Origin: Flavobacterium chungbukense
GTDB taxonomy: Bacteria > Bacteroidota > Bacteroidia > Flavobacteriales > Flavobacteriaceae
Length of the DNA stretch: 64,000 nucleotides
NCBI RefSeq assembly: GCF_020805785.1
Contig: NZ_JAJGZV010000002.1
Coordinates: 62,001-126,000, forward strand
Reading direction: 5' to 3'
The notes under the pieces were generated by a model. The model made no database searches, had not been told where the DNA came from, and saw only the letters and a list, made by a program, of their open reading frames with translations. The position numbers were made by a program, and so were the translations under genes. Positions 1 to 8,086 of this stretch are shown in pieces; position 1 is the first letter of the stretch, and each line of letters starts with the position of its first letter.

Positions 1-156
1 GGACATCTAAACCAAATTTACAAAGCCAATGAAAGACAGATAACTACATATAATAAGCCAATTTCTTCAAATCATCCAAAAAAGATGTTGTAATTTGTCC
101 TGTCCCCGTCACAAATCCAAATGGCGCCAATTGAAGACAATTGGCGCCATTTTTTA
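1..156 (+). repeat. Dispersed structured repeat, copy A (5' end cut by window)
   Basis: This is the first of five related elements (others at 1425, 3974, 29371 partial and 36610). It opens with GGACATCTAAACC, which directly follows CAACA in copies B and C, so a few bases lie outside the window. Bases near position 3 (GGACA then AAATTTACAA) can pair with TTGTAATTTGTCC around 88-103, and a small CATC/GATG hairpin lies just before. The element ends in a perfect 13-bp hairpin with loop AAGA (121-150) followed by six T, an intrinsic terminator on the + strand. I read it as a small-RNA or structured mobile repeat; its function is unknown. Confidence 0.8.
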
Positions 157-529
157 TTTATGCTATTAAACCAAAGTAGCTTTGATTCATTTTTTCTTTT
201 ATTTTTTTTTAAAAATCAAAACCAAAAATGTATTTATAAGAAATGTAACACATTTTTTTCAAGTTGATCATTCGATTACTTAACAGGATTCGATCACCTT
301 ATATGATCTAAATCAAGATTAACACTTCTTAAATCGTACTAAACTAATTTTCATTTAATTACTCCATGAATAATTTTAGAAATTGGCTTATATTCTCATT
401 GCCCTCTCACCTATTTCACTTATTGATTGCTAATCAAATGTTGCCAATAGTTGATTTATTCCTTGTTTAGATGAAGATAATTTAGTTAATTTAAAAAAGT
501 GGAAATAAATTTAAAAAAATTTTCAACTA
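157..529. other. Intergenic, no gene seen
   Basis: AT-rich DNA between the terminator of repeat copy A and the AAA_28 gene. No open frame of convincing composition was seen on either strand. The last 50 bases are an A/T-rich leader before the ATG at 530, with no clear Shine-Dalgarno sequence. Confidence 0.5.
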
Positions 530-1075
530 ATGAAAAAAGACAATTTTTATATTATTACTGGCGGTCCTGGAGTTGGTAAGACAACTTTAATAGATGAACT
601 GGCCAAGTATAATTTTCAAGTAGTTCAAGAAGATGCTCGAAAAATAATTAAGCAGCAACATACAGTTAGCGGTGAAGGATTGCCATGGAAAAATAAAGAG
701 CTGTTTGCAGAATTAATGTTTAATTCTTCTGTGAGAAGTTATGATGAAGTAGATTTAGAAGGTTCCATGCCCATTTTCTTTGATAGAGGAATTTTAGATT
801 CAATTTGTTATATGAAAATGGAAAACATTCCAATATCAAAAGAGAAAAACGAGATATCAAAAAAGTATACCTATAACAAAAAAGTTTTTATACTGCCGCC
901 TTGGAAAGAAATTTATAAAACCGATGATGAAAGGAAGCAGAGCTGGGATGAAGCTCAATCAACATTTACAAAAATGAAAGAAATATATTCAGAATACGGC
1001 TACAAAGTTATTGAGATTCCAAAAATAAAGATAAGGGAAAGAGTGGATTTTCTTTTGAACGAAATAAATAGATGA
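530..1075 (+). CDS. AAA_28-type ATP-binding protein (nucleotide kinase-like)
   Basis: A 181-residue P-loop protein. The Walker A motif GGPGVGKTT is at residues 11-19, directly after a short beta strand, and an acidic strand IFFDRGILDS near residue 82 fits the Walker B/lid region of AAA_28 (PF13521) proteins, which resemble small nucleotide kinases. The full domain is present and the length is normal for the family. No cofactor or substrate can be named from sequence. The gene stands alone, with repeat copy A 370 bp upstream and copy B 350 bp downstream, so it is bracketed by repeats. The ATG follows an A-rich leader, as is usual in Flavobacterium. The family call is firm; the cellular role is unknown. 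Confidence 0.85.
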   Translation: MKKDNFYIITGGPGVGKTTLIDELAKYNFQVVQEDARKIIKQQHTVSGEGLPWKNKELFAELMFNSSVRSYDEVDLEGSMPIFFDRGILDSICYMKMENIPISKEKNEISKKYTYNKKVFILPPWKEIYKTDDERKQSWDEAQSTFTKMKEIYSEYGYKVIEIPKIKIRERVDFLLNEINR

Positions 1076-1424
1076 CATCTGGAGTTTGAAATATTTTCTC
1101 TTTGTCTTTATACAACGCTGCACTTTGAGACTGGGGCTTGACACTTTTACAAGCAAAAAACTAATGTGAATGTAAAATAAATTTTAGCCTTCAACCATGA
1201 AATTTTTACTGCAATATCTAAGGAAGACTTATTTAAGCAAATAAATTATCATTATGTTAAAAAAGGGTTTCGTAAACCAAATAGATTTATTTTAAAATCC
1301 CAGCCAATAAGCAATAGAGCCAAATAAAGACAATTCTACCTTAAGCATAACAATCTTTTCAGATCCTCCAAATATTTGAAGAATTGTATTTTAGTATACA
1401 GCCATAAAACAACCTATTTTTTAC
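1076..1424. other. Intergenic, no gene seen
   Basis: AT-rich DNA between the AAA_28 gene and repeat copy B. I see no coding frame and no clear terminator behind the AAA_28 stop. Confidence 0.45.
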
Positions 1425-1590
1425 ATCAATCCCCAACAGGACATCTAAACCAAATTTACAAAGCCAATGGAAGACAGACATTACATATGGTATGCCAATT
1501 TCTTCAAATCATCCAAAAAAGATGTTGTAATTTGTCCCGTTGAGGTCACAAAGCCAAATGGCGCCAATTGAAGACAATTGACGCCATTTT
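1425..1590 (+). repeat. Dispersed structured repeat, copy B
   Basis: A full-length copy. It starts at ATCAATCCCCAACAGGACA and ends in the hairpin at 1558-1587 plus T-run. The terminal hairpin has one mismatch compared with copy A (GACGCC in place of GGCGCC). In this copy the outer stem also extends: CCCCAAC near 1431 faces GTTGAGG at 1539-1545. The internal segment carrying two GCCAAT motifs and the small CATCC/GATG hairpin is conserved, while the bases between the motifs vary. Confidence 0.8.
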
Positions 1591-1991
1591 CTTTATTTAT
1601 ACTACTAAATACGCTGTTTTCGGATCATTTTTGTTTTTATTTTCTTTCTTTAAAATAAGACTAAAATAAAGTGACAATTGCAACAGCGTACATATTTATA
1701 TAAAAAACAATACGAATAGTTGATTTATTATTCCGTAACTTAAAAGTATTCAAACACTAGTAATGAATCGAAACTATGATTTCAAATATGCTATTTTTTC
1801 CTAGTTACTGTCTAATTTCAGAAAAAGAAATCTCGTTTTAAAATGGTTTAATATTTTACAATTGTTTAAATTTCTCGCTATCAATTTTTCAAATATAATT
1901 ATTGCTCGACTGAAGCAAAAAAAGGTTTATTCCCTTCTACAAGTTTTATTTTAAATGTCATATTCATACTTTAATTTTCTTCTCGTAAAAA
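1591..1991. other. Intergenic, no gene seen
   Basis: AT-rich DNA between repeat copy B and the minus-strand terminator of the secreted-protein gene. No coding frame is supported. Confidence 0.45.
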
Positions 1992-2024
1992 ATGCCCCAA
2001 TTAGTGTCTAACTTTTTGGGGCAT
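1992..2024 (-). terminator. Intrinsic terminator of the 2069-3625 gene
   Basis: ATGCCCCAA (1992-2000) pairs perfectly with TTGGGGCAT (2016-2024). Read on the minus strand, the hairpin is followed by TTTTTT. It lies 45 bp past the stop of the minus-strand gene. Confidence 0.85.
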
Positions 2025-2068
2025 GTTCATATTGCTTAAAGGCTTTTTTTATTGAAAAATTAAATTAA

Positions 2069-3625
2069 TTATTTAGTGCATTCAATCTTAACACCCTTTT
2101 TATCATAACATTCTGTTGGTTTTCCATTGAACTTTTTGGTGAACTCAAAATACCCTTTAGAATTATTATATTGTATGTAATCAGGCACTATAATTTCATC
2201 TACAAGAATAGCTCCTTTACCATTAATTATGGTACGTTTATTATCCTCACCTGTTTTATTTACGATATAATAATAGTCTGCATTTCGTATACGCCCAAAA
2301 CTTTTTACATTTTCATATAAAAAAGTATGTGTCAAAGCACTATAAACATCATAAAGCGTATTATTTTCATCAATTTTCTTTGTAATCGAAAGCAAATTAT
2401 TACATATTTGAACATCTGTCACTTTTTTACTTTCATCATACATTAAGTAGCCATCGTTGCTGGTATTAGAATTGCCCATATTATTGTACACTTCATAATA
2501 TTGTTGATACTTAACCAAGGTCAGCTCTCCTTCTGATTTTAATTGCGTATAGAAATCTTTGTAAACAAAAGCTTTTTTAGCCAAGTTATAGAAGTTTTCT
2601 TTTCCTTGTTTGTTTTCAACAAAAAAAGTAATTCCATCATTCTGAAAGTACACTCTTTTATATTGATCTTCCAAGATTTTTTTACCATTAATGCCTACAA
2701 GCGTAACATCCTGAAATCCTCCTAAAGCAAAGTAATTTTTTGGAGTACTATCGTCTAAACCATGAACTTCACCAATTAATTTATCGGTTTCAAATAAGAC
2801 TTTATTGTTTACTGGATTTATAAGAACATTTTTTCCGTTTAGTTCCCCAACAAGATAGCTGTTAACACGAAGTCCAGTTACTCTAGAATATCCTGACAGA
2901 TCCGTAATTTTTTTTGTGTTTAATTCCATCAATTTACGTTTTCCACCTTCCTCATAATATATATATCCCGGAAGTATAAAACTAAGCTTAGAAACATCTT
3001 TAGGAAATAAAGTTTTTCCTTCTTCTGTAATAATATTTTGAGAGTCTAAACTAGCTGATACAATTATATAAGTATGATCTTCTGAATTATAAAAAGATTC
3101 CATTTGTCCATAATAATATTGTGAAAAATCTGGGCTAATGGTTTTTCCATTACTATCGATAATTCTAATGTTTCTACATTTTGTCCAATCGTTTTCGTAT
3201 TTACAAGCATCCGCTAGTACGCGATAATTGTTTTTAGTTACTGTTATTAAACGAGACCCCGTTGGAATCTTTTCTATATCTCCTTTTAAATTAATCAAAT
3301 AAGCATCTAGATTTTCTTTGTAAAGCAAAAAACTATCGTACATAAAACCACGTTCTGTGCTTCTTGGTATTTTAAAATCATTACCACTTAAATTTATGCC
3401 TTGACTTTTTACTTTTGCAATAACTTCTTGTGATACGGGATTGGAAGGTGCTAGATTTAATATCACAAATGGGATGTCTGCCACTTCTTTAACTTCTAAA
3501 GCTTTGGTTGTAGTTGTAGCCGTAATAGGCTTTTTAGTGGGTTTGGGAGTTGTGCTTTTTTTCTGAGCGGAACTACTTAAGGCGGTTACGATTAAAATTG
3601 TTAATAAAAGTAGTTGTTTTTTCAT
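2069..3625 (-). CDS. Secreted protein with KWG/WG-like beta repeats, unknown function
   Basis: A 518-residue protein with a clear type I signal peptide (KK, a hydrophobic stretch, then SSAQ near residue 20), so it is probably periplasmic or surface-exposed. A Lys/Thr/Pro-rich linker follows (residues 22-45). The rest consists of many short beta-strand units of the kind 'NGKNVLINPVNNK' and 'DSNGKTISPDF', resembling WG-repeat or propeller-like surface proteins of Bacteroidota. No catalytic motif was seen. The final residues CYDKKGVKIECTK contain a Cys pair. It is monocistronic, with its own terminator, between repeat copies B and C. I recognise no specific family. Confidence 0.75.
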   Translation of the reverse strand: MKKQLLLLTILIVTALSSSAQKKSTTPKPTKKPITATTTTKALEVKEVADIPFVILNLAPSNPVSQEVIAKVKSQGINLSGNDFKIPRSTERGFMYDSFLLYKENLDAYLINLKGDIEKIPTGSRLITVTKNNYRVLADACKYENDWTKCRNIRIIDSNGKTISPDFSQYYYGQMESFYNSEDHTYIIVSASLDSQNIITEEGKTLFPKDVSKLSFILPGYIYYEEGGKRKLMELNTKKITDLSGYSRVTGLRVNSYLVGELNGKNVLINPVNNKVLFETDKLIGEVHGLDDSTPKNYFALGGFQDVTLVGINGKKILEDQYKRVYFQNDGITFFVENKQGKENFYNLAKKAFVYKDFYTQLKSEGELTLVKYQQYYEVYNNMGNSNTSNDGYLMYDESKKVTDVQICNNLLSITKKIDENNTLYDVYSALTHTFLYENVKSFGRIRNADYYYIVNKTGEDNKRTIINGKGAILVDEIIVPDYIQYNNSKGYFEFTKKFNGKPTECYDKKGVKIECTK

Positions 3626-3973
3626 ATTTTGAGGATTAAAAATTTAAGTGAATACTTTTTGGCTTGTCTAAAAAAACAGTATTATTATCAGCGTAAAGAA
3701 CGTAAAGTAAATTAGCATCTACAAACAAAACATAACGAAAAAAGGCTCTTTAAAAACAAAAAAATCCTTATTCTTTCTTGAATAAGGATTTTTCGTTTAA
3801 TCGCTTGAAAGGTATTACTTTTGTGCCACAAAACATACATCGAATAAAGTAATTCATAGAGCCAAAGAAAATAATCTTAACTTAAAACATTCTTTTAAAA
3901 TGCTCCATAAATCTTGTAAATTTATATATTAGTTTAAGGCGATGAATCAATTGAGTTTGTATAATTTTTCCAT
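3626..3973. other. Intergenic region upstream of the secreted-protein gene
   Basis: It holds the promoter side of the minus-strand gene and a strong palindromic terminator (3760-3793). No coding frame is supported in the remainder. Confidence 0.5.
3760..3793. terminator. Strong bidirectional terminator hairpin
   Basis: A perfect 14-bp stem, AAAAATCCTTATTC with GAATAAGGATTTTT, and a 6-base loop. The A and T ends make it usable in either direction. It probably stops minus-strand transcription coming from the SnoaL-like gene. Confidence 0.8.
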
Positions 3974-4140
3974 AATCCCCAACAGGACATCTAAACCAAA
4001 TTTACAAAGCCAATGAAAGACAGACACTACATATAGAAAGCCAATTTCTTCAAATCATCCAATAATGATGATGTAATTTGTCCTGTCTCCGTCACAAAGC
4101 CAAATGGCGCCAATTGAAGACAATTGGCGTCATTTTTTTT
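3974..4140 (+). repeat. Dispersed structured repeat, copy C
   Basis: A full copy starting AATCCCCAACAGGACA. The terminator hairpin at 4104-4133 has a G-U pair where copy A has G-C (GGCGTCAT), followed by T8. The inner hairpin changes from CATCC-loop-GATG in copies A and B to ATCATC-loop-GATGAT here, which keeps the pairing. ACAGGACA near 3982 pairs with TGTCCTGT near 4079-4086. Confidence 0.8.
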
Positions 4141-4178
4141 TACAAGTGATAAGGTTTTTTATCCAAAGTATCTTCTAA

Positions 4179-4619
4179 TTAAGGCTTTTTCTCGATGACA
4201 AATGCTTTAAGCTCTGCTATCTTCCCATCTTCGAACCGCCAGATATCACAATAATCAAAATGTTCATATTTTCCGGCCTTATTTTTTAATCGGATTTCCC
4301 CAGTCACCATAACAAAATTGTCTTCTTCGATTGCCTTTTCCACACTGAACACCGGTGGCTCCAAGTAGAATTCTTTCATATAAGCACGGACTTCTTCTTT
4401 TCCATTAAGAATACGCTCACCAACAAAAACCCATTTGGTATTTGGGGTACAGTAAGCTAAAAAACTTTCGTAATCGCCATTTTTCACAAATTCATTGGCT
4501 TTGTGTAAGATTGTTGTATTTGTCATTTTTGTCTGTTCTTTTAAATGATTATTTTTTGTTTGGGCACTAACATTAGATGTGACAATAAATAGTCCGATGA
4601 TGATTAATGATTTTTTCAT
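4179..4619 (-). CDS. Exported SnoaL-like (NTF2 fold) protein
   Basis: The protein begins MKKSLIIIGLFIVTSNVSAQ, a signal peptide; a longer frame starts ten codons upstream at 4649, but that Met would precede the signal with no benefit. The mature part (about 115 residues) has the SnoaL/ketosteroid-isomerase-like pattern: an N-terminal helix with 'ANEFVKNGDYESFLAYCTPNTKWVF', a 'GKEEVRAYM' segment, and strands ending 'CDIWRFEDGKIAELKAF'. Such folds bind small ligands or act in polyketide and redox side reactions; the substrate cannot be predicted. It lies alone on the minus strand, with repeat copy C directly downstream. Confidence 0.8.
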   Translation of the reverse strand: MKKSLIIIGLFIVTSNVSAQTKNNHLKEQTKMTNTTILHKANEFVKNGDYESFLAYCTPNTKWVFVGERILNGKEEVRAYMKEFYLEPPVFSVEKAIEEDNFVMVTGEIRLKNKAGKYEHFDYCDIWRFEDGKIAELKAFVIEKKP

Positions 4620-4648
4620 TTTAAATTGTAGTAAAACGTTAAGGAACA

Positions 4649-4780
4649 TTAGATATTCTCTTCAATAGTTTGAATTCCAAATTCTGCCAAACGGCTTATA
4701 ATATTGTCCGATGAGACTATGGTTTCAGGAAGGTAAAGACCTCCTGTTTTATGCACAGTTTGTCCTGTGTCCAAATAATC
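4649..4780 (-). pseudogene. Short gene remnant (C-terminal fragment), family not recognised
   Basis: A 43-codon minus-strand frame with protein-like composition (DYLDTGQTVHKTGGLYLP ... IISRLAEFGIQTIEENI), closed upstream by a stop and with no start codon. It looks like the C-terminal end of a lost gene. I do not recognise the family. Confidence 0.35.
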
Positions 4781-4868
4781 TTAGATATACTCGAAGTAAA
4801 AAGATCAATAGTGCTTTTACTATTTGCCGTACTGCCTAAAGTAAAATTGAAATTTTCCAGTACAGATT

Positions 4869-5255
4869 TTATTGCTCCTCCAATATGTTTTTAAGCAATG
4901 CCGTCAGCTCTGTAAAAGTATTGGGTTTACTAATATACCGCTCCGTATCATGAATAATCGACAATTGCGTAGCCGCATTTTCGGAATAGCTGGAATATAT
5001 AATTATCGGAATGGATTTGAGCTTTTCGACCGCTCTCATTTTTTCTATAAATTCATTCCCATTTATAACAGGCATATTATAATCTAAAAAAATAAGGTCA
5101 GGCAGGATTTTTGTACTTTTCAAAAACTCTAAAGCTTTAACGGGATTTGTTTCTGCCAAGCAGGTAACATTTTTATCTAGAGAATTGACGGCTTCGATAA
5201 ACACATCGGCATCATCAATATCATCGTCAATCAGCAGTATATTTCTATATAACAT
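4869..5255 (-). CDS. Single-domain response regulator (Rcp1-like receiver)
   Basis: A 128-residue protein consisting of one receiver domain. The acidic cluster IDDDIDDAD starts at residue 9, the phospho-acceptor D58 lies in LIFLDYNMP, and the conserved Lys is in the YISKPN segment near residue 110. There is no output domain. Lone receivers of this kind (Rcp1 type) usually take phosphate from phytochrome-like or hybrid PAS kinases, and four such proteins occur in this window. It is not next to a kinase, so its partner is unknown; candidates are the orphan-style kinases at 19502, 21220 and 37501. Confidence 0.88.
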   Translation of the reverse strand: MLYRNILLIDDDIDDADVFIEAVNSLDKNVTCLAETNPVKALEFLKSTKILPDLIFLDYNMPVINGNEFIEKMRAVEKLKSIPIIIYSSYSENAATQLSIIHDTERYISKPNTFTELTALLKNILEEQ

Positions 5256-5693
5256 GGCGTATATTATTTAATAGTTATTATCTAACCGCTTTTAATTTCA
5301 CTGAACATGAAAGTTTAATTTCGGTATTTTTATTAATTTGTATTGTTTTAAAAACACCTGTGCTAGAAAATAGAGATCAAACAGTTATTAAAAAGAACTT
5401 TTTCAATTAATAATTTTATGGAGATCTTTGTTTTTTATAATTACAAAAAGCTCCTCGTTTTTTAGCAGCAACTGTCAGAATGTTTTAATTTTTAACTATT
5501 CCCAAAATTACGCCACTCTCACTGCTGCATCTTACACAATACTATTTAGGCATTACAGGATTCAAACATAAACAACTTCATATCAAAACTTTAAAAACAA
5601 AAGCATAGAATAAGAAGTAAGGATTATCAAATTTTATTAAAAACTTGCTGATACAGTACTTTTCTGCTAAAAGGAATTAATTAGTTTGCAATA
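5256..5693. other. Intergenic, no gene seen
   Basis: AT-rich DNA upstream of the receiver gene. No coding frame is supported. The right end runs into the decayed SDR fragment. Confidence 0.45.
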
Positions 5694-5891
5694 AAAGTTT
5701 CGCTTATTGAACCTGGTGCTGTTACAAGCGACATGTAGCGTGATCCTATAGAGGAAAAAAAAGAAAAAATCAAAAAATTAGAAATGCTTGAAGCGAAAGA
5801 TATTGACATGAGCGTTTTATTTTGCTTATCACAGCCCAAAAGATACGATATTTTAACTATGCTGATTAGCCCACATTTTCAAGAGATATAA
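5694..5891 (+). pseudogene. C-terminal remnant of a short-chain dehydrogenase
   Basis: The + strand reads KVSLIEPGAVTSDM, then an in-frame TAG, then RDPIEEKKEKIKKLE ... VLFCLSQPKRYDI and ends at TAA. The PGAVTSDM segment and the 'eDIAe.VlF.lsqP' tail are typical of SDR family oxidoreductases of the YdfG kind. The N-terminal two thirds, including the cofactor site and the catalytic Tyr/Lys, are absent. The stop and truncation make it a clear pseudogene. Confidence 0.75.
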
Positions 5892-5948
5892 CGTATTTAA
5901 TATTCAACAAATTTAAATTGATTCATAATTAAATTTAAGTAAAAAAAT

Positions 5949-5981
5949 AAAGCTGTCTTTACATAAGTCAAAGGCAGCTTT
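5949..5981. terminator. Bidirectional terminator hairpin
   Basis: AAAGCTGTCTTT (5949-5960) pairs with AAAGGCAGCTTT (5970-5981), with one G-U pair. It lies between the SDR remnant and the convergent small membrane-protein gene. Confidence 0.75.
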
Positions 5982-6032
5982 ATCATTTTGAATAAGATAT
6001 TTTAAAGGTTTTGTTATCCTCCTCCATAAAAC

Positions 6033-6290
6033 TTACCCGTTTACTGTTTTGTCTTCGGCATCATGTCCTTCTAACTTGACAAGCTTATTATAAACTCCAA
6101 GTAATAAAAACGGTGATGCCCATTGGCCTACAAATAGTGCAGTATGCTTTCTGCCCAAACATTTTAAGGTTAATGACGTTCCCATTGCAGCAAGTGCAGC
6201 GTATAAAAATAAATCTGATGGCAGTTTTGAAGTTTGTTCTTCGATTGCTTTTGCCGTAGCTCCTTCTGTGTTTTGATTTTCAAATGACAT
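6033..6290 (-). CDS. Small two-helix membrane protein
   Basis: An 85-residue protein with a polar N-terminus (about 25 residues), then two hydrophobic segments, 'LFLYAALAAMGTSLTL' and 'FVGQWASPFLLLGVYNKL', separated by a basic turn (KCLGRKH). The C-terminus is acidic. It is probably an inner-membrane hairpin. Proteins of this look are common in Flavobacterium and Chitinophaga genomes, without assigned function. An overlapping frame on the same strand is a shadow. Confidence 0.75.
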   Translation of the reverse strand: MSFENQNTEGATAKAIEEQTSKLPSDLFLYAALAAMGTSLTLKCLGRKHTALFVGQWASPFLLLGVYNKLVKLEGHDAEDKTVNG

Positions 6291-6430
6291 AACATTTTAT
6301 TTAAAATTAATAATTGGAAAAGTAGAACATCAGTACAGAGGGTTTTTACAGAATTCAACTTTAAAGTTTCAACATTGAATAATAACATATTAATTATCAA
6401 ATAATTAAAAGTAGTTTTAAAATTTAAAAC

Positions 6431-6610
6431 ATGAATGAGTTTAGCAGCGAAGAATTCAAAATTGATGGACTTGGTAATGAAAACCTGAGAGATGATGAAT
6501 TCAATAACGAGGAACTTGATAGAGATACATAAGAAACCGAAGACGATAATGAATTAGGAAAGGAAGAATTAGACAACGAATGTCTTGATGATATTGATGA
6601 GAAGAACTAA
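6431..6610 (+). pseudogene. Truncated paralogue of the acidic repeat protein at 52606
   Basis: A 60-codon frame rich in Asp, Glu and Asn, interrupted by one in-frame TAA at 6530-6532. Before it: MNEFSSEEFKIDGLGNENL. After it: 'EELDNECLDDIDEKN' and a stop. The repeating F/L-x-N/D-E-E/N-L pattern matches the 118-residue protein at 52606-52962 (EELDNEDLGDLDDEE). The first half alone could still be made as a 33-residue peptide. A short hairpin (ACCGT...GCGGT) follows at about 6640. Confidence 0.7.
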
Positions 6611-6719
6611 TCTCGATCGTATTTAGTAAATCTATTTCAGAACCGTCTCTTTAGGCGGTATTGTTTTATAAAATTATAAATTATTATTTGCAATTTTCTG
6701 GCTCAATAGCATTAAAAAT

Positions 6720-6751
6720 AAAAGCCCATTTTTTTGGAAAAACAGGCTTTT
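6720..6751 (-). terminator. Terminator of the 6777-7043 gene
   Basis: AAAAGCC (6720-6726) pairs with GGCTTTT (6745-6751). On the minus strand a T-rich tract follows. It may also stop + strand transcripts from the acidic remnant. Confidence 0.65.
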
Positions 6752-6776
6752 AAATTAAACAATCAACAAAGATATA

Positions 6777-7043
6777 TTACGGTCTTGTTGTTCTGTTAAG
6801 CGTATCTCTTCGTTGAGTAGGAGACGTTTCAGTTTTAGAGGTAGTACCTTTCTTTTTGTTAGAACGTTGTTTGGTAATCGTGTCTCCTTTTTTATTACCC
6901 GATTTTTGTTCAGAACCATGCTTACTTTTCTTGTTGTAAGTAGAATCTGTTTTAGTCGTTGATTTTGTTTTCGCAGGAGTGGTCTGCGCTGATGCATATA
7001 CAAATGATAATGCCATACAACAGGTTAAAAATAAATTTTTCAT
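6777..7043 (-). CDS. Small secreted Lys/Thr/Ser-rich protein
   Basis: An 88-residue protein. Residues 1-20 (MKNLFLTCCMALSFVYASAQ) are a signal peptide. The rest is a low-complexity basic chain full of Lys, Thr, Ser and Arg, with no predicted fold (KTKSTTKTDSTYNKKSK and similar). It resembles small exported, disordered proteins seen in many flavobacteria. No function is known. It has its own terminator and a neighbouring lipoprotein gene of similar low-complexity style. A frame shifted by one on the same strand (from 7003) is a shadow. Confidence 0.65.
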   Translation of the reverse strand: MKNLFLTCCMALSFVYASAQTTPAKTKSTTKTDSTYNKKSKHGSEQKSGNKKGDTITKQRSNKKKGTTSKTETSPTQRRDTLNRTTRP

Positions 7044-7285
7044 AATTCAATAGTTTAAATAATAATTTGATATAGAAACAAATAGCGAAATGTTGCACAC
7101 TTACTAATCAGTTATTTATAAAACCTTATGTATTAATTATATGATTACCATTATCATCCAAAATAAACTTATCTCTAGTCCTTTTAGCAAAAAATCTTAT
7201 CGCATGACAATAGAGAGAGAGAAAAGTCTGTCATATCTATTATAGAATGGTTTACAAACATTAAATAATCAACCCAGGACAGTTA

Positions 7286-7576
7286 TTACCTGCCTTTATT
7301 ATTACTTGTTGCAGTTGAATCGGTTTTTACATTTGTTGTTCCTTCTTGCTGTGTCCCCGCAGCTCCAGATCCGGTTGAACCTTCTCCTGTTGCTCCACTT
7401 GTTCCCGCACCATTAACTGTTGTACTATCTGTACCTGGGCCAACAGTATCTACTGTAGTAGAAGTAGAATCTGCAGTGCTATTGTGATCATTCTCATTAG
7501 CTGATTCATTCTTTTTACAAGAAAGAATAATTGCAAACAACGCAATCAGCATTGTGGTTTTAAATAGATTTTTCAT
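7286..7576 (-). CDS. Small low-complexity lipoprotein
   Basis: With the start at 7576 the protein reads MKNLFKTTMLIALFAIILSCKKNES: a lipoprotein signal with a Cys directly after ILS. An upstream Met at 7606 would put ten extra residues before the signal, so 7576 is preferred. The mature chain of about 77 residues is Ser/Thr/Gly/Ala-rich (DSTTVNGAGTSGATGEGS) and probably disordered. It is expected to be anchored to a membrane through the lipidated Cys. No family is recognised. Confidence 0.75.
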   Translation of the reverse strand: MKNLFKTTMLIALFAIILSCKKNESANENDHNSTADSTSTTVDTVGPGTDSTTVNGAGTSGATGEGSTGSGAAGTQQEGTTNVKTDSTATSNNKGR

Positions 7577-7704
7577 AATATTAATTTTTAGTTTGTATAT
7601 TTTCAAATATACCTTTGCAATTAAAGCCGTTTTTACACAATTAATCTAAAATCTTACACTTTTCGATGCAGGACTCTAAATTGAAGAAATATTTTTCAGT
7701 TTAA

Positions 7705-7880
7705 TTACCAAGCAATTTCCACTACACTATCTTCTGTAATTTTATACTCTAGTACAATTTTACTTTTTTGCTGTAGGTAGAATGCATTTTTTATTGTGAA
7801 AGATATCTATTTTGATTTTACTCATCTGTAAATTGATCACTTCAAAGCTGCTGTTCTTACCAAAAGCAGGACGAAAAGCC
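7705..7880 (-). pseudogene. Decayed fragment of an unidentified gene
   Basis: The minus strand gives AFRPAFGKNSSFEVINLQ ... DIFHNKKCILP, and after a frameshift LQQKSKIVLEYKITEDSVVE then IAW and a stop. Both pieces have protein-like composition, but the two are out of frame. The 7577-8086 interval contains no other supportable gene. Confidence 0.4.
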
Positions 7881-8086
7881 ATTTGTCGTTTATTTGGCCA
7901 TGTCACCACGATCCATATTGAATAGCTGATAATAAATAACTGAAAAGTATAGTTTTGGAATTACTTCTCCCAAATTACGGCTTTCTAAATCGGCGTGTAC
8001 GGTTGCATCCCAACGTGAAATTGTATGTATTAGTGATGAGGTTTAAAAGAATATTTTTTTATACAAAAATTATATCCGAAAACTGT

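Noticed and set aside
1..4140. Chromosomal integron interpretation of the repeat-gene-repeat layout.
   Set aside because: No integrase in the window, genes in both orientations, a built-in terminator in each repeat and no consistent RYYYAAC/GTTRRRY pair in all copies. Kept only as an analogy.
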